Positions 15,522 to 24,004 of a stretch of DNA of 41,186 nucleotides are shown piece by piece. The stretch spans positions 1 to 41,186 of the forward strand of contig NWQL01000002.1 of the NCBI GenBank assembly GCA_002798175.1, written 5' to 3'. This DNA is from Lysobacteraceae bacterium NML91-0213 (GTDB lineage: Bacteria; Pseudomonadota; Gammaproteobacteria; Xanthomonadales; Xanthomonadaceae). The notes beneath the pieces were generated by a model, which was not told the DNA's origin, searched no databases, and saw only the letters and a list, made by a program, of their open reading frames with translations. The position numbers and the translations under genes were made by a program. Position 1 is the first letter of the stretch. Every line of letters begins with the position of its first letter.

Positions 15522-16277
15522 CTACCAGCGCGGGCTACGCGTCACCGGTGGCGCTTCGTTCTGGCGGTCGTACGCGCGCAGTTCGTCGCGGATATGCGCC
15601 ACGCGCTGGCGGCCGAGCGCGTTGCGCTGTTCGTCGAGCAGCACGCCTTCCAGCAGCTCGGCCATGCGCTGCGCGGTCGGCAGCATCTTTTCCCACGCAT
15701 CGAGCGCACTGACCGGCGCCGGAAGGGTCAGGAAGAAGGCGATCGCCGGCGTTTCCAGCGACTGGATCTCCGCCATCTCGAAGCTGCCGGGCTTGCGGAT
15801 GTTGGCCACGCTGAAGATCGGCCCGCGCTCGGGATGGCCTTCCAGCAGGCGGTGGAACACGTTCATGTGGCCGTAGGTCAGCCCGGCCTTCTCGGCGGCG
15901 ACCACGATGTCCGGCCCGCGCAGCACCTCGCCGGCGCGCGCGGCGATGTACAGGGTCACGATCTTGTCGAAGTCGTCGCTGACGCGCCGGCCGAGTTCCG
16001 AGTTCGGCGTCGCCGGTTCACCGACGGCGTCGTCGAACAGGTCGAGCTCCTCCGGCTCGCGCGCATCGTCGGCGGTGGTGCCCGCGGCGTCGAGCTCCTG
16101 CTCGATCTGCGCGCCCAGCGTGGGCTCCATGCGGTCACGCTCGGTGCCGCGCTCCTCGGGCCGCAGCCGACGCCCCTGCCCGCCCTGGCGCGGACGCGTG
16201 CCGAAGTACCAGATGGCCGCCAGCAGGATCGCACCTGCAACCAGAATGCCGATCCGCATCAGCCACACATCGGACAT
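15522..16277 (-). CDS. zipA: cell division protein ZipA
   Basis: 251 aa with the ZipA plan: a single N-terminal membrane helix (about residues 7-26, MRIGILVAGAILLAAIWYFGT), then a charged Arg/Glu-rich linker to about residue 110. The C-terminal FtsZ-binding domain follows (GREL-type start near ELGRRVSDDFDKIVTLYIAARAG, then YGHMNVFHRL and FFLTLPAPVSALDAWEKMLPTAQRMAELL). ZipA tethers the FtsZ ring to the inner membrane. It follows smc after 64 bp on the same strand, the arrangement expected in gammaproteobacteria. The linker is shorter than in E. coli ZipA, as is usual for this family branch. Confidence 0.92.
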   Translation of the reverse strand: MSDVWLMRIGILVAGAILLAAIWYFGTRPRQGGQGRRLRPEERGTERDRMEPTLGAQIEQELDAAGTTADDAREPEELDLFDDAVGEPATPNSELGRRVSDDFDKIVTLYIAARAGEVLRGPDIVVAAEKAGLTYGHMNVFHRLLEGHPERGPIFSVANIRKPGSFEMAEIQSLETPAIAFFLTLPAPVSALDAWEKMLPTAQRMAELLEGVLLDEQRNALGRQRVAHIRDELRAYDRQNEAPPVTRSPRW

Positions 16278-16341
16278 CGCGCTTCTCTCCCTTGCTCGTC
16301 ATCGGTGCACGCGGCCGGGGCCGGCGTGCGGAATGGAACCG

Positions 16342-19300
16342 TCAGGCCGCGCCAGCCAGGCGCGCCGCCTCGGCGAGGTCCACCGACACCAGCCGACTGA
16401 CGCCGGGCTCGCGCATGGTAACGCCACTGAGCTGGTGCGCGGCTTCCATCGTCGCCTTGTTGTGGGTGACGAACAGGAACTGCACCTGCTCGCTCATCTC
16501 CGACACCATCGCGGTGAAGCGGCCGACGTTCGCTTCATCCAGCGGCGCGTCCACCTCGTCGAGCAGGCAGAACGGCGCGGGATTGAGGCGGAAGATCGCG
16601 AACACCAGCGCGACCGCGGTCATCGCCTTCTCGCCCCCCGACAGCAGCGAGATGTTGGACACGCGCTTGCCCGGCGGGCGCGCCATGATGGCCACGCCGG
16701 TATCGAGCAGGTCCTCGCCGGTGAGCTCGAGATAGGCGTGCCCGCCGCCGAACAGGCGCGGATACAGCTCCTGCACGCCGGCGTTGACGCGGTCGAAGGT
16801 GTCCTTGAAACGGCCGCGCGTCTCGCGGTCGATCTTGCGGATCGCGTCCTCGAGCGTTTCCAGCGCCGAGTTGAGGTCGGCATCCTGGCTGTCGAGGTAT
16901 TCCTTGCGTTGCGCGGCCTCGGCGTGCTCCTGGATCGCCGCCAGGTTGACCGGCTCCAGCCGGCGCAGGCGGGCATCGAAGTCGGCGACCATCTTTTCCC
17001 AGGCCGTGGCACTGGCATCCTCGGCCACGTTGGCGAGCACGGCATCCATCTCGTAGCCGGCCTCGACCACGGCCGCCCGCAGCTGCCCGGCACGGATCAC
17101 CAGCGCCTGCTGGTCCAGCCTGCGCTGCGAGATCGCCTCGCGCTGCGCCAGCGCATGCGCGTCGCGCTGCTGGCGGGTCTGCTCGAAGCCACGCAGTTCA
17201 TGCTCGATGCCCTCCAGCGCCGCACGCGCCGCCGACAGTGCGTTGTCGGCGACCACCCGCTGCTCCAGTGCCGCCTGCCGCTGTTCCTCGAGGTCGCCGA
17301 CCGGCGCGTCGCCATCGGCCAGCTGTTCGGTGATCTCCTCCAGGCGGCTGTCGAGCTGGCCGCGCTGCGTGCCCATCCGCTCCAGCGCCTGCGCAAGCCC
17401 GGCAATCTGCGCACGCTGTGATTCCAGGCTCAGTGCCAGCGCATGCGCCGCATCGCGCGAGGCACGGGCGGCATCGCGCGCGGCATCACGCGCCTGCACC
17501 AGTGCCGCGCGCTCGGCTTCCAGCGCCTGCCGGGCCTGCTCGTGCCCGGCCATCAGGCCGATCGCGTCCTCCAGCCGGCCGCGCGCCTCGCGCGACTGCG
17601 TGGCCGAGCTGTCGAGCGTGGCGATCAGCTGGTCGAGTTCCTGGTCGATGCGGGCGATGCGGTTGCGCGCCGCATCCAGCCGGCCCTGCTGGCTCTGCAG
17701 CTGGCCAGCGAGTTCCGACGCGCTGCGATGCGCGACGTAGAGCTGGCGCTGCGCTTCCTCGCGCGCCTGTTCGGCGGCCAGCAGCCGCTCGCGGCGTTGC
17801 GCGCCGGCGGCTTCGAGTTCGCCCTCGCGCTCCTGCAGGCCGGCGATCTCCGCACGCAGCGCCTGGATCTCGCGCTCTCGCAGCAGCGCGCCCTGCTTGG
17901 CCGCGCCGGACCGCAGCACGCGCACCCAGCCGGCGCCGAGCCGCTCGCCATTGCGGGTGATGACGGAGTCGCCTTCCGGCAGGCCCGCCTGCAACGTGCG
18001 CGCCTCGGCCAGCGACTCCGCCGCATGCAGCCGCGACAGCAGGCGACGGATCGCCAGCGGCCCACGCACCTTGGCCGCCAGCGAGGTCGGTGCGAACCCG
18101 GCATCGCCATCGGCGGCCGACACCAGTGCCAGCCGGCCTTCGCCGAGATCGCCAAGCGCATCGACCAGCGATTCGGGCGAATCGACCAGCACGCCCTCGA
18201 TCAACTGCCCCAGTGCGCCCTCGACCGCGTTTTCCCAGCCCGCCTCGACCTGCAGCCGCTCGCCGACGCGCGCCGAGGAGTCCAGCCCGTGGCGCCGCAG
18301 CCACTCCACCGCGGCACCCTGCTCCTGGCCGAGCGCGGCGTGCTGCAGGGTTTCCAGCGAGGACAGCCGCCCGCGCGCCTCCTGCGCGCGCTTGCGCAGT
18401 TCCGACAGCTCGTCCTGCGCGCGCCGCTGCTCGTCCTGCAGTTCCAGTGCGGCCTGCTTGCGCTGCTCGACGTCGTCGCCGAGGGTGTCGAGCGCCATAC
18501 GCTGCTCCTCGTGGCGCTGCTCGATGCCGGCAAAGGCCTCGGCGAGTGCGTCGAGGTCCAGGCCCGCACGTTCGTTCTGCAGCTGCTCGCGGCGGCGGTC
18601 GCCTTCCAGCGCCTGGCGGTCCAGGTAATCGACGCGGGTGCGTTCGACTTCGGCGGCACGCGCGGCCTCGGCGGACTCGCGGCCGTGCGTTTCCCAGCGC
18701 TGCTGCCAGTCGGCCAGCGCGGCTTCGGCCTCGCGCAGCATCTCCTGGCGTGCCTCATCCTCGGCGCGCAGGGCCTCGAGCCGCGGCTCGGCCTCGACGA
18801 TGGTCGCGCGCAGCGCATCCAGCCGCTGCTGGTCGCCGCTGATGTGGCCACCCAGTTCGGCCAGCGCATTGGCGGTCTCGTCACGCGCGCGGTGCAGGCG
18901 CGCGGACAGGTCGCGCTGGTGGGCGATCTGCTGCTCGATGCGCGCCAGCGTGCCGGCCACCTCGTAGACGGCGGCCTGCGACCTGGCCAGGGTGTCGGCG
19001 GCTTCGTGCTGGCGCACGCGGCCGGTCTCGATGCGGCGTTCGGCATCACGCTGCTCGGCAACCAGTTGCTCCAGCCGCGTCTCTTCCTGCGCCAGCCCTT
19101 CGCGCAGCGCCTGCAGTTCGCGGTCGAGGGTGCGGAACTCCAGCGCTTTCCACTCGGCGTCGCGGATCTTCCGCTCGGCCTGGATCGCGGTGTACTGCTC
19201 GGCCTGCTTCGCCTGCCGCGCCAGGTGCTGCAGCTGCTTGCCGACCTCCTCGCGCAGGTCGTTGAGGCGGTCGAGGTTCTCGCGGGTGTGGCGGATGCGG

Positions 19301-19845
19301 GTCTCGGTTTCCTTGCGCCGCTCCTTGTAGCGGGAGATGCCGGCGGCTTCCTCGAGGTGCACGCGCAGGTCCTCGGGCCGCGCCTCGATGATCTGGCTGA
19401 TCATCCCCTGCTCGATGATCGAGTAACTGCGCGGGCCCAGCCCGGTACCCAGGAACAGGTCGGTGATGTCGCGCCGGCGCACCTTGGTGCCGTTGAGGTA
19501 ATAGGCGCTCTGGCCGTCGCGGCTGACCGTACGCTTGACCGAGATCTCGTTGAACGAGGCGTATTCGCCGGTGATCGTGTGGTCGGAGTTGTCGAAGATC
19601 AGCTCCACCATCGCCTGCGACACCGGCTTGCGCGCGGTGGAGCCGGAGAAGATCACGTCGGTCAGCGAGTCGCCGCGCAGGCGGCTGGCGGTGCTTTCGC
19701 CCATCACCCAGCGCACGGCGTCGATGATGTTCGACTTGCCGCAACCGTTGGGGCCGACCACGCCGGTCATGTTGGTCGGCAGGTGCAGCGTGGTGGGGTC
19801 GACGAAGGACTTGAATCCGGCGAGCTTGATCGTGGACAGGCGCAT
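16342..19845 (-). CDS. smc: chromosome segregation ATPase SMC
   Basis: 1167 aa, the full length of bacterial SMC. The N-terminal head begins MRLSTIKLAGFKSFVDPT, with Walker A GPNGCGKS at 31-38. Two long Glu/Ala/Arg/Gln-rich coiled coils flank a hinge at about residues 500-640 (AVEGALGQLIEGVLVDSPESL...GDSVITRNGERLGAGW). The C-terminal head has the signature LSGGEK at about 1068 and Walker B FCLLDE at about 1092. SMC with ScpA/ScpB compacts and segregates chromosomes. The gene leads a minus-strand run smc-zipA-ligA-epmA. The 217 bp upstream are shared with the divergent ABC exporter gene and must hold both promoters; I could not assign them. Confidence 0.97.
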   Translation of the reverse strand: MRLSTIKLAGFKSFVDPTTLHLPTNMTGVVGPNGCGKSNIIDAVRWVMGESTASRLRGDSLTDVIFSGSTARKPVSQAMVELIFDNSDHTITGEYASFNEISVKRTVSRDGQSAYYLNGTKVRRRDITDLFLGTGLGPRSYSIIEQGMISQIIEARPEDLRVHLEEAAGISRYKERRKETETRIRHTRENLDRLNDLREEVGKQLQHLARQAKQAEQYTAIQAERKIRDAEWKALEFRTLDRELQALREGLAQEETRLEQLVAEQRDAERRIETGRVRQHEAADTLARSQAAVYEVAGTLARIEQQIAHQRDLSARLHRARDETANALAELGGHISGDQQRLDALRATIVEAEPRLEALRAEDEARQEMLREAEAALADWQQRWETHGRESAEAARAAEVERTRVDYLDRQALEGDRRREQLQNERAGLDLDALAEAFAGIEQRHEEQRMALDTLGDDVEQRKQAALELQDEQRRAQDELSELRKRAQEARGRLSSLETLQHAALGQEQGAAVEWLRRHGLDSSARVGERLQVEAGWENAVEGALGQLIEGVLVDSPESLVDALGDLGEGRLALVSAADGDAGFAPTSLAAKVRGPLAIRRLLSRLHAAESLAEARTLQAGLPEGDSVITRNGERLGAGWVRVLRSGAAKQGALLREREIQALRAEIAGLQEREGELEAAGAQRRERLLAAEQAREEAQRQLYVAHRSASELAGQLQSQQGRLDAARNRIARIDQELDQLIATLDSSATQSREARGRLEDAIGLMAGHEQARQALEAERAALVQARDAARDAARASRDAAHALALSLESQRAQIAGLAQALERMGTQRGQLDSRLEEITEQLADGDAPVGDLEEQRQAALEQRVVADNALSAARAALEGIEHELRGFEQTRQQRDAHALAQREAISQRRLDQQALVIRAGQLRAAVVEAGYEMDAVLANVAEDASATAWEKMVADFDARLRRLEPVNLAAIQEHAEAAQRKEYLDSQDADLNSALETLEDAIRKIDRETRGRFKDTFDRVNAGVQELYPRLFGGGHAYLELTGEDLLDTGVAIMARPPGKRVSNISLLSGGEKAMTAVALVFAIFRLNPAPFCLLDEVDAPLDEANVGRFTAMVSEMSEQVQFLFVTHNKATMEAAHQLSGVTMREPGVSRLVSVDLAEAARLAGAA

Positions 19846-20062
19846 GCGGCGGACGGTTGCCTCGTGGGCCGGCGCCAGGGCGCGGCCGCTCGATTGTGAG
19901 AGATCAGGTCTGGAACAGCCCGTAACCCGTTGTCTGGCCGGGACCTGGCAACACGCCAGACGCGGCTGAAAGCGAGTATACGCGGATGCCCGAAGCCACC
20001 GGCCGGGACGGGTGCCGGCATCGTGACCGCCGCCACCACATCCGGGACGGCAGAATCGCGCG

Positions 20063-21931
20063 ATGCCTCAAGCCCCCGGAACCGTCCCCTCGCGTGGCCA
20101 GCCCACCCTGCGCGAGCGTTTCAACGCGATGCGCAACCTGCCGCCCTTCCTGCGCCAGGTCTGGGCCACCAGCCCCGCGCTCACCCTGACCAGCCTCGGT
20201 ATCCGCCTCGTGCGTGCGGTGATGCCGGTGCTGATGCTCTACATCGGCAAGCTGATCATCGACGAGGTCGTGCGCCTTGTCGGCCTCGGGCTGGATTTCG
20301 TCGACCTGCGCCAGGCCTGGGCCAGTGGCCAGCTGGACTTCCTGCTGTGGCTGGTGCTGGCGGAGTTCGGGCTGGCGGTGCTGTCCGACCTGCTCGGGCG
20401 GCTGGTGTCCTATGCGGAAGGGCTGCTGTCGGAACTGTTCACCAACGCCACCAGCGTGCGGCTGATGGAGCATGCGGCCACCCTGGACCTCGAGGACTTC
20501 GAGGATCCGGAACTGCAGGACAAGCTCGACCGTGCCCGCCGCCAGACCATGGGGCGGATGAGCCTGCTCGGCCAGCTGTTCGGCCAGGTGCAGGACATCG
20601 TGACCGTGGCCAGTTTCGCCGCGGGCCTGCTGATCTACGCACCGTGGCTGATCCTGCTGCTGGCGATCGCCCTGCTGCCGGCCTTCATCGGCGAATCGCA
20701 CTTCAACGCGCTGGGCTACACGCTCAATTTCCAGTGGACGCCGGAGCGCAGGCAGCTGGAATACGTGCGCCAGACCGGCGCCAGCGTGGAGAGCGCCAAG
20801 GAGGTCAAGATCTTCGACCTCCACCGTTTCCTGATCGACCGCTACCGCACGCTCGCCGAGGGCTTCTACCGCGCCAACCGCGCTCTGGCACGTCGCCGTG
20901 CCTTCTGGGGCACGCTGCTGGCCGCGCTTGGCACGTTGGGTTACTACGTGGCCTATGCCTACATCGTCTGGCGCACCATCCGCGGCGATTTCTCGATCGG
21001 CGACCTCACCTTCCTCGCCGGCAGCTTCCGTCGCCTGCGCCAGCTGCTGGAAGGCCTGCTGGTGGGCTTCTCGCAGGTGGCCGGCCAGGCGCTGTATCTC
21101 GACGACCTGTTCTCGTTCTTCGCCATCGAACCGGAGATCCGCTCGAAGCCGGATGCCGTGCCGGTGCCGCGCCCGATCAGCCGCGGCTTCGTGTTCGAGA
21201 ACGTCGGCTTCCGGTATCCCGATGCCGAGCGCTGGGCGGTGCGCAACCTCGACTTCGAGCTGCGCGCCGGCGAGGTGCTGGCGCTGGTGGGCGAGAACGG
21301 CGCCGGCAAGACCACCCTGGTCAAGCTGCTGGCGCGCCTGTACGACCCCGACGAGGGCCGCATCCTGCTCGACGGCCGCGACCTGCGCGACTACGACCTC
21401 GACGACCTGCGCGCCAACATCGGGGTGATCTTCCAGGACTTCGTGCGCTACCACCTGACCGCCGCGGAGAACATCGGCGTCGGCCAGATCGGCGCGATGG
21501 ACGACCGCGAGCGCATCGTCGATGCCGCGCGCCGGGCGATGGCCGACGAGGTCATCGCGGAGCTGCCCGGCGGCTACGACCAGCTGATCGGCCGCCGCTT
21601 CAAGACCGGGGTCGACCTGTCCGGCGGGCAGTGGCAGAAGATCGCCATCGCCCGCGCCTACATGCGCGATGCGCAGGTGATGATCCTCGACGAGCCGACG
21701 GCCGCGCTCGACGCCCGCAGCGAATACGAGGTGTTCCGGCGCTTCAAGGAGCTGTCGCACCAGCGCACCGCGGTGCTGATCTCGCACCGTTTCTCCAGCG
21801 TGCGCATGGCCGATCGAATCCTGGTGCTGGACCAGGGCCGGCTGGAAGCCAGCGGCACCCACGAAGAGCTGATGGCTGCCGGGGGGCGCTATGCCGAGCT
21901 GTTCGAACTGCAGGCGTCCGGTTACCGGTAA
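20063..21931 (+). CDS. ABC exporter, fused membrane and ATPase domains
   Basis: 622 aa half-transporter. The N-terminal half carries about six membrane helices (for example LTLTSLGIRLVRAVMPVLMLYIGKLI, FLLWLVLAEFGLAVLSDLL, LIYAPWLILLLAIALLPAFIG, FWGTLLAALGTLGYYVAYAYIVW). The C-terminal ATPase has Walker A GENGAGKT at 410-417, Q-loop FQDF, signature LSGGQ at 519-523, Walker B VMILDEPTAALD and the switch His in ISHRFS. It should work as a homodimer exporting a lipid, peptide or drug. The substrate cannot be told. No processing-peptidase domain and no cargo gene is adjacent. It diverges from smc. Confidence 0.9.
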   Translation: MPQAPGTVPSRGQPTLRERFNAMRNLPPFLRQVWATSPALTLTSLGIRLVRAVMPVLMLYIGKLIIDEVVRLVGLGLDFVDLRQAWASGQLDFLLWLVLAEFGLAVLSDLLGRLVSYAEGLLSELFTNATSVRLMEHAATLDLEDFEDPELQDKLDRARRQTMGRMSLLGQLFGQVQDIVTVASFAAGLLIYAPWLILLLAIALLPAFIGESHFNALGYTLNFQWTPERRQLEYVRQTGASVESAKEVKIFDLHRFLIDRYRTLAEGFYRANRALARRRAFWGTLLAALGTLGYYVAYAYIVWRTIRGDFSIGDLTFLAGSFRRLRQLLEGLLVGFSQVAGQALYLDDLFSFFAIEPEIRSKPDAVPVPRPISRGFVFENVGFRYPDAERWAVRNLDFELRAGEVLALVGENGAGKTTLVKLLARLYDPDEGRILLDGRDLRDYDLDDLRANIGVIFQDFVRYHLTAAENIGVGQIGAMDDRERIVDAARRAMADEVIAELPGGYDQLIGRRFKTGVDLSGGQWQKIAIARAYMRDAQVMILDEPTAALDARSEYEVFRRFKELSHQRTAVLISHRFSSVRMADRILVLDQGRLEASGTHEELMAAGGRYAELFELQASGYR

Positions 21932-21950
21932 GGCCGTTTGCGGCCCTGGC

Positions 21951-22496
21951 CTACAGATCCAGCGTCTGCTGCGCGTCCCCGGGTGCGCTGTAGTCCAGCC
22001 GCCCGTCGACGATGCGTGCGGCGCCGGTCCATGGGTGTTGCTGCGATTTGCCGGGCCCCATCAGGTGGATGACCGTCCAGCCACGGGCCTTGAAGTCATC
22101 GGAAATCAGGCTGCGATGGCAGCTCCACCACATCGCCTCGGCGCACATCACCGCGGTCCGCTTCGCGCGGGCATGGTCCATCAGGTGCCCGCGTGCGGCG
22201 GCGAAGGCCGGCGTATCCATGTAATCGGCATAGCCGCGGAAGCTTGCGTTGCGCCAGGCGGTGTGTGGTGAATCCGGACGCGGATGGCGGCGGCCGCCGA
22301 GTGCCGGCATCGGCATGAACCCGACGCCGTGGGCAGGCAGGCTTTCCGCCAGCGCCTCTGCCGAGAAATGCGGGTGCCGCCGGGAGCCCGGGTAGCGACG
22401 CACATCCGCCACGCAGGCGATCCGCGCCTCGTGCAGCAGGGCCACGAAGTCATCCAGCGTCCGCGTGGAGTGGCCGATCGTCCACAACGTATCCAT
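21951..22496 (-). CDS. DUF488 domain protein
   Basis: 181 aa from the ATG at 22496, where the family sequence begins (MDTLWTIGHSTRTLDDFVALL). In-frame starts at 22547 and 22604 would add unrelated residues and run into the fpr start. Typical DUF488 motifs are visible: TIGHS, VADVRRYPGSRRHPHFS, a central aromatic/basic segment, AVMCAEAMWWSCHRSLISD near the C-terminus, and VIHL. The Cys/Glu and Cys-His pair are conserved in the family, whose biochemical role is unknown. It is divergent from fpr with only about 90 bp between start codons, so the promoters overlap. Confidence 0.85.
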   Translation of the reverse strand: MDTLWTIGHSTRTLDDFVALLHEARIACVADVRRYPGSRRHPHFSAEALAESLPAHGVGFMPMPALGGRRHPRPDSPHTAWRNASFRGYADYMDTPAFAAARGHLMDHARAKRTAVMCAEAMWWSCHRSLISDDFKARGWTVIHLMGPGKSQQHPWTGAARIVDGRLDYSAPGDAQQTLDL

Positions 22497-22584
22497 CGTC
22501 GCAGGCTGCCAGCGACGACGTGCAGGTTCGATGAGAATGGTTCGCATCGGATAGAATGGGCCGTTCCCCCACGGCTTCCCGCGC

Positions 22585-23379
22585 ATGTCCTCCGCTTTCG
22601 GCACCGAGACGGTACTCGACGTCCGCCACTGGACCGACGACTACTTCAGCTTCACCACGACCCGCGACGACGGCTTCCGTTTCGACAACGGCCAGTTCGT
22701 GATGATCGGGCTGCTGGTCGACGGCAAGCCGTTGCTGCGCGCCTATTCGATTGCCAGCGCCAACTGGGAGGAGCAGCTGGAGTTCTTCAGCATCAAGGTG
22801 CCCGACGGCCCGCTGACCTCGCGCCTGAAGGACATCCGCCCGGGCGACCAGGTGCTGATCGGCCGCAAACCCACCGGCACCCTGCTGATCCACGACCTCC
22901 ACCCCGGCCGCAACCTCTACCTGCTCGGCACCGGCACGGGGCTTGCCCCGTGGCTTTCGGTGGTCAAGGACCCGGAGACCTACGAGCGCTTCGAGCGCGT
23001 GATCGTGTGCCACGGCGTGCGCCACGAGGCCGACCTCGCCTACCGCGACTACTTCACCCGCGAGCTGCCCCAGCACGAGTTCCTCGGCGAGCAGATCCGC
23101 GAGAAGCTGCTCTACTTCCCTGCCGTGACCCGCGAGGCGTTCGCGTTCAACGGCCAGGACCACCAGGGCCGGTTGACCGCGCTGATGGACAGCGGCCTGA
23201 TGATGGAACGGCTGGGCCTGCCCGCGCTGGATGCCGCGCACGACCGTGCGATGGTCTGCGGCAGCCCGCAGATGCTGGCGGACTTCCGCGCGCTGCTGGA
23301 TGGCCGCGGCTTCACCGCCGCACCGCGCATCGGCGTGCCCGGGCAGTACGTGTTCGAGCGCGCCTTCGTCGAGCGCTGA
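22585..23379 (+). CDS. fpr: ferredoxin--NADP reductase
   Basis: 264 aa, the bacterial FPR subclass. The FAD-binding motif RAYS lies at residues 52-55 (RAYSIAS), the NADP-binding loop GTGTGLAPW at 115-123, and MVCGSPQML binds the nicotinamide side. The C-terminal end, YVFERAFVER, has the aromatic-then-basic extension of the Azotobacter/Xanthomonas type rather than a terminal Tyr. The enzyme exchanges electrons between NADPH and ferredoxin or flavodoxin, often in oxidative-stress defence or Fe-S supply. A possible -10 (TAGAAT, 22552-22557) lies just upstream. The universal stress protein gene follows 76 bp later on the same strand but probably has its own promoter. Confidence 0.95.
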   Translation: MSSAFGTETVLDVRHWTDDYFSFTTTRDDGFRFDNGQFVMIGLLVDGKPLLRAYSIASANWEEQLEFFSIKVPDGPLTSRLKDIRPGDQVLIGRKPTGTLLIHDLHPGRNLYLLGTGTGLAPWLSVVKDPETYERFERVIVCHGVRHEADLAYRDYFTRELPQHEFLGEQIREKLLYFPAVTREAFAFNGQDHQGRLTALMDSGLMMERLGLPALDAAHDRAMVCGSPQMLADFRALLDGRGFTAAPRIGVPGQYVFERAFVER

Positions 23380-23398
23380 GCGCGCCACGCACGGCGCG

Positions 23399-23428
23399 TT
23401 CCATGCGTCGTGGGCTTGCGACTACAAT
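23399..23428 (+). promoter_or_regulatory. possible promoter of the universal stress protein gene
   Basis: TTCCAT (23399-23404) and TACAAT (23423-23428) are separated by 18 bases and lie 27 bp before the ATG. The -10 is good and the -35 is poor. Assignment by pattern only. Confidence 0.4.
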
Positions 23429-23455
23429 TCCGCCACTCGCCAGGAGAGCTCCGCA

Positions 23456-23875
23456 ATGAAGATCGTCGTCGCCGTGGATGGCAGCGAAATCAGCCAGCGT
23501 GCCGTCAAGTTCGCGATCAAGCTCGCTCGCGAGAACGAGAAATCGCAGATCACTCTGGTGGCGGTGAGCCCGGAGCTGTTTCCCGGCGTGGAGCGCAAGA
23601 TCGGCGCCGAGGCCGCTGCGCGCCACCACGCCGACTCGCACGCCTCGATGATGGATGCAGCGGTGAAGACGCTCACTCGCGCCAAGGTCGATTTCAGGGA
23701 ACGGCGTGAGATCGGCGACATCCCCACCTCCATCGTCGACGCCGCCCGCAAGGCACGCGCGGACGTGATCGTAATGGGCGCGCGCGGCCGGGGTGCGGTG
23801 TCGGGGATGCTTCTGGGCTCGGTGTCGGGCAAGGTGCTGGCACAGGCCGACGTGCCGGTGACCATCGTCCGCTGA
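23456..23875 (+). CDS. universal stress protein, UspA family
   Basis: 139 aa from the ATG at 23456, with an AGGAGAG ribosome site 8 bases upstream. It starts MKIVVAVDGSEISQRAVKFAIKLA. The ATP-binding pattern G-x2-G-x9-G-S is present as GARGRGAVSGMLLGSVS and is followed by the usual VLAQADVPVTIVR end, so it belongs to the nucleotide-binding branch. It is cytoplasmic and small, with no extra domain. The role in stress survival is inferred from the family. It lies between fpr and the secreted M3 peptidase. Confidence 0.94.
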   Translation: MKIVVAVDGSEISQRAVKFAIKLARENEKSQITLVAVSPELFPGVERKIGAEAAARHHADSHASMMDAAVKTLTRAKVDFRERREIGDIPTSIVDAARKARADVIVMGARGRGAVSGMLLGSVSGKVLAQADVPVTIVR

Positions 23876-24004
23876 CACCCGGCGCCGGCTGCCCGCGGCC
23901 GGCCCGTAAGCGGTGATGCCGGCCCGCCCGTGCCGATGGTCATGGGCGCCGCTCAGGAGCGGTGCGATATTCTTGGCGATTCCGACGTAGCAGGAATCCG
24001 CCGC

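Noticed and set aside
15355..15876. Small open frames at the repeat elements (also 26627-26870) sharing the peptide RAGHGWPAAGCGS
   Set aside because: The shared peptide is only the translation of the repeat core at both loci, and the frames run on into unrelated DNA.
23930..24004. An N-terminal extension of the M3 peptidase
   Set aside because: The residues before 24005 do not resemble the family and would hide a clean signal peptide.
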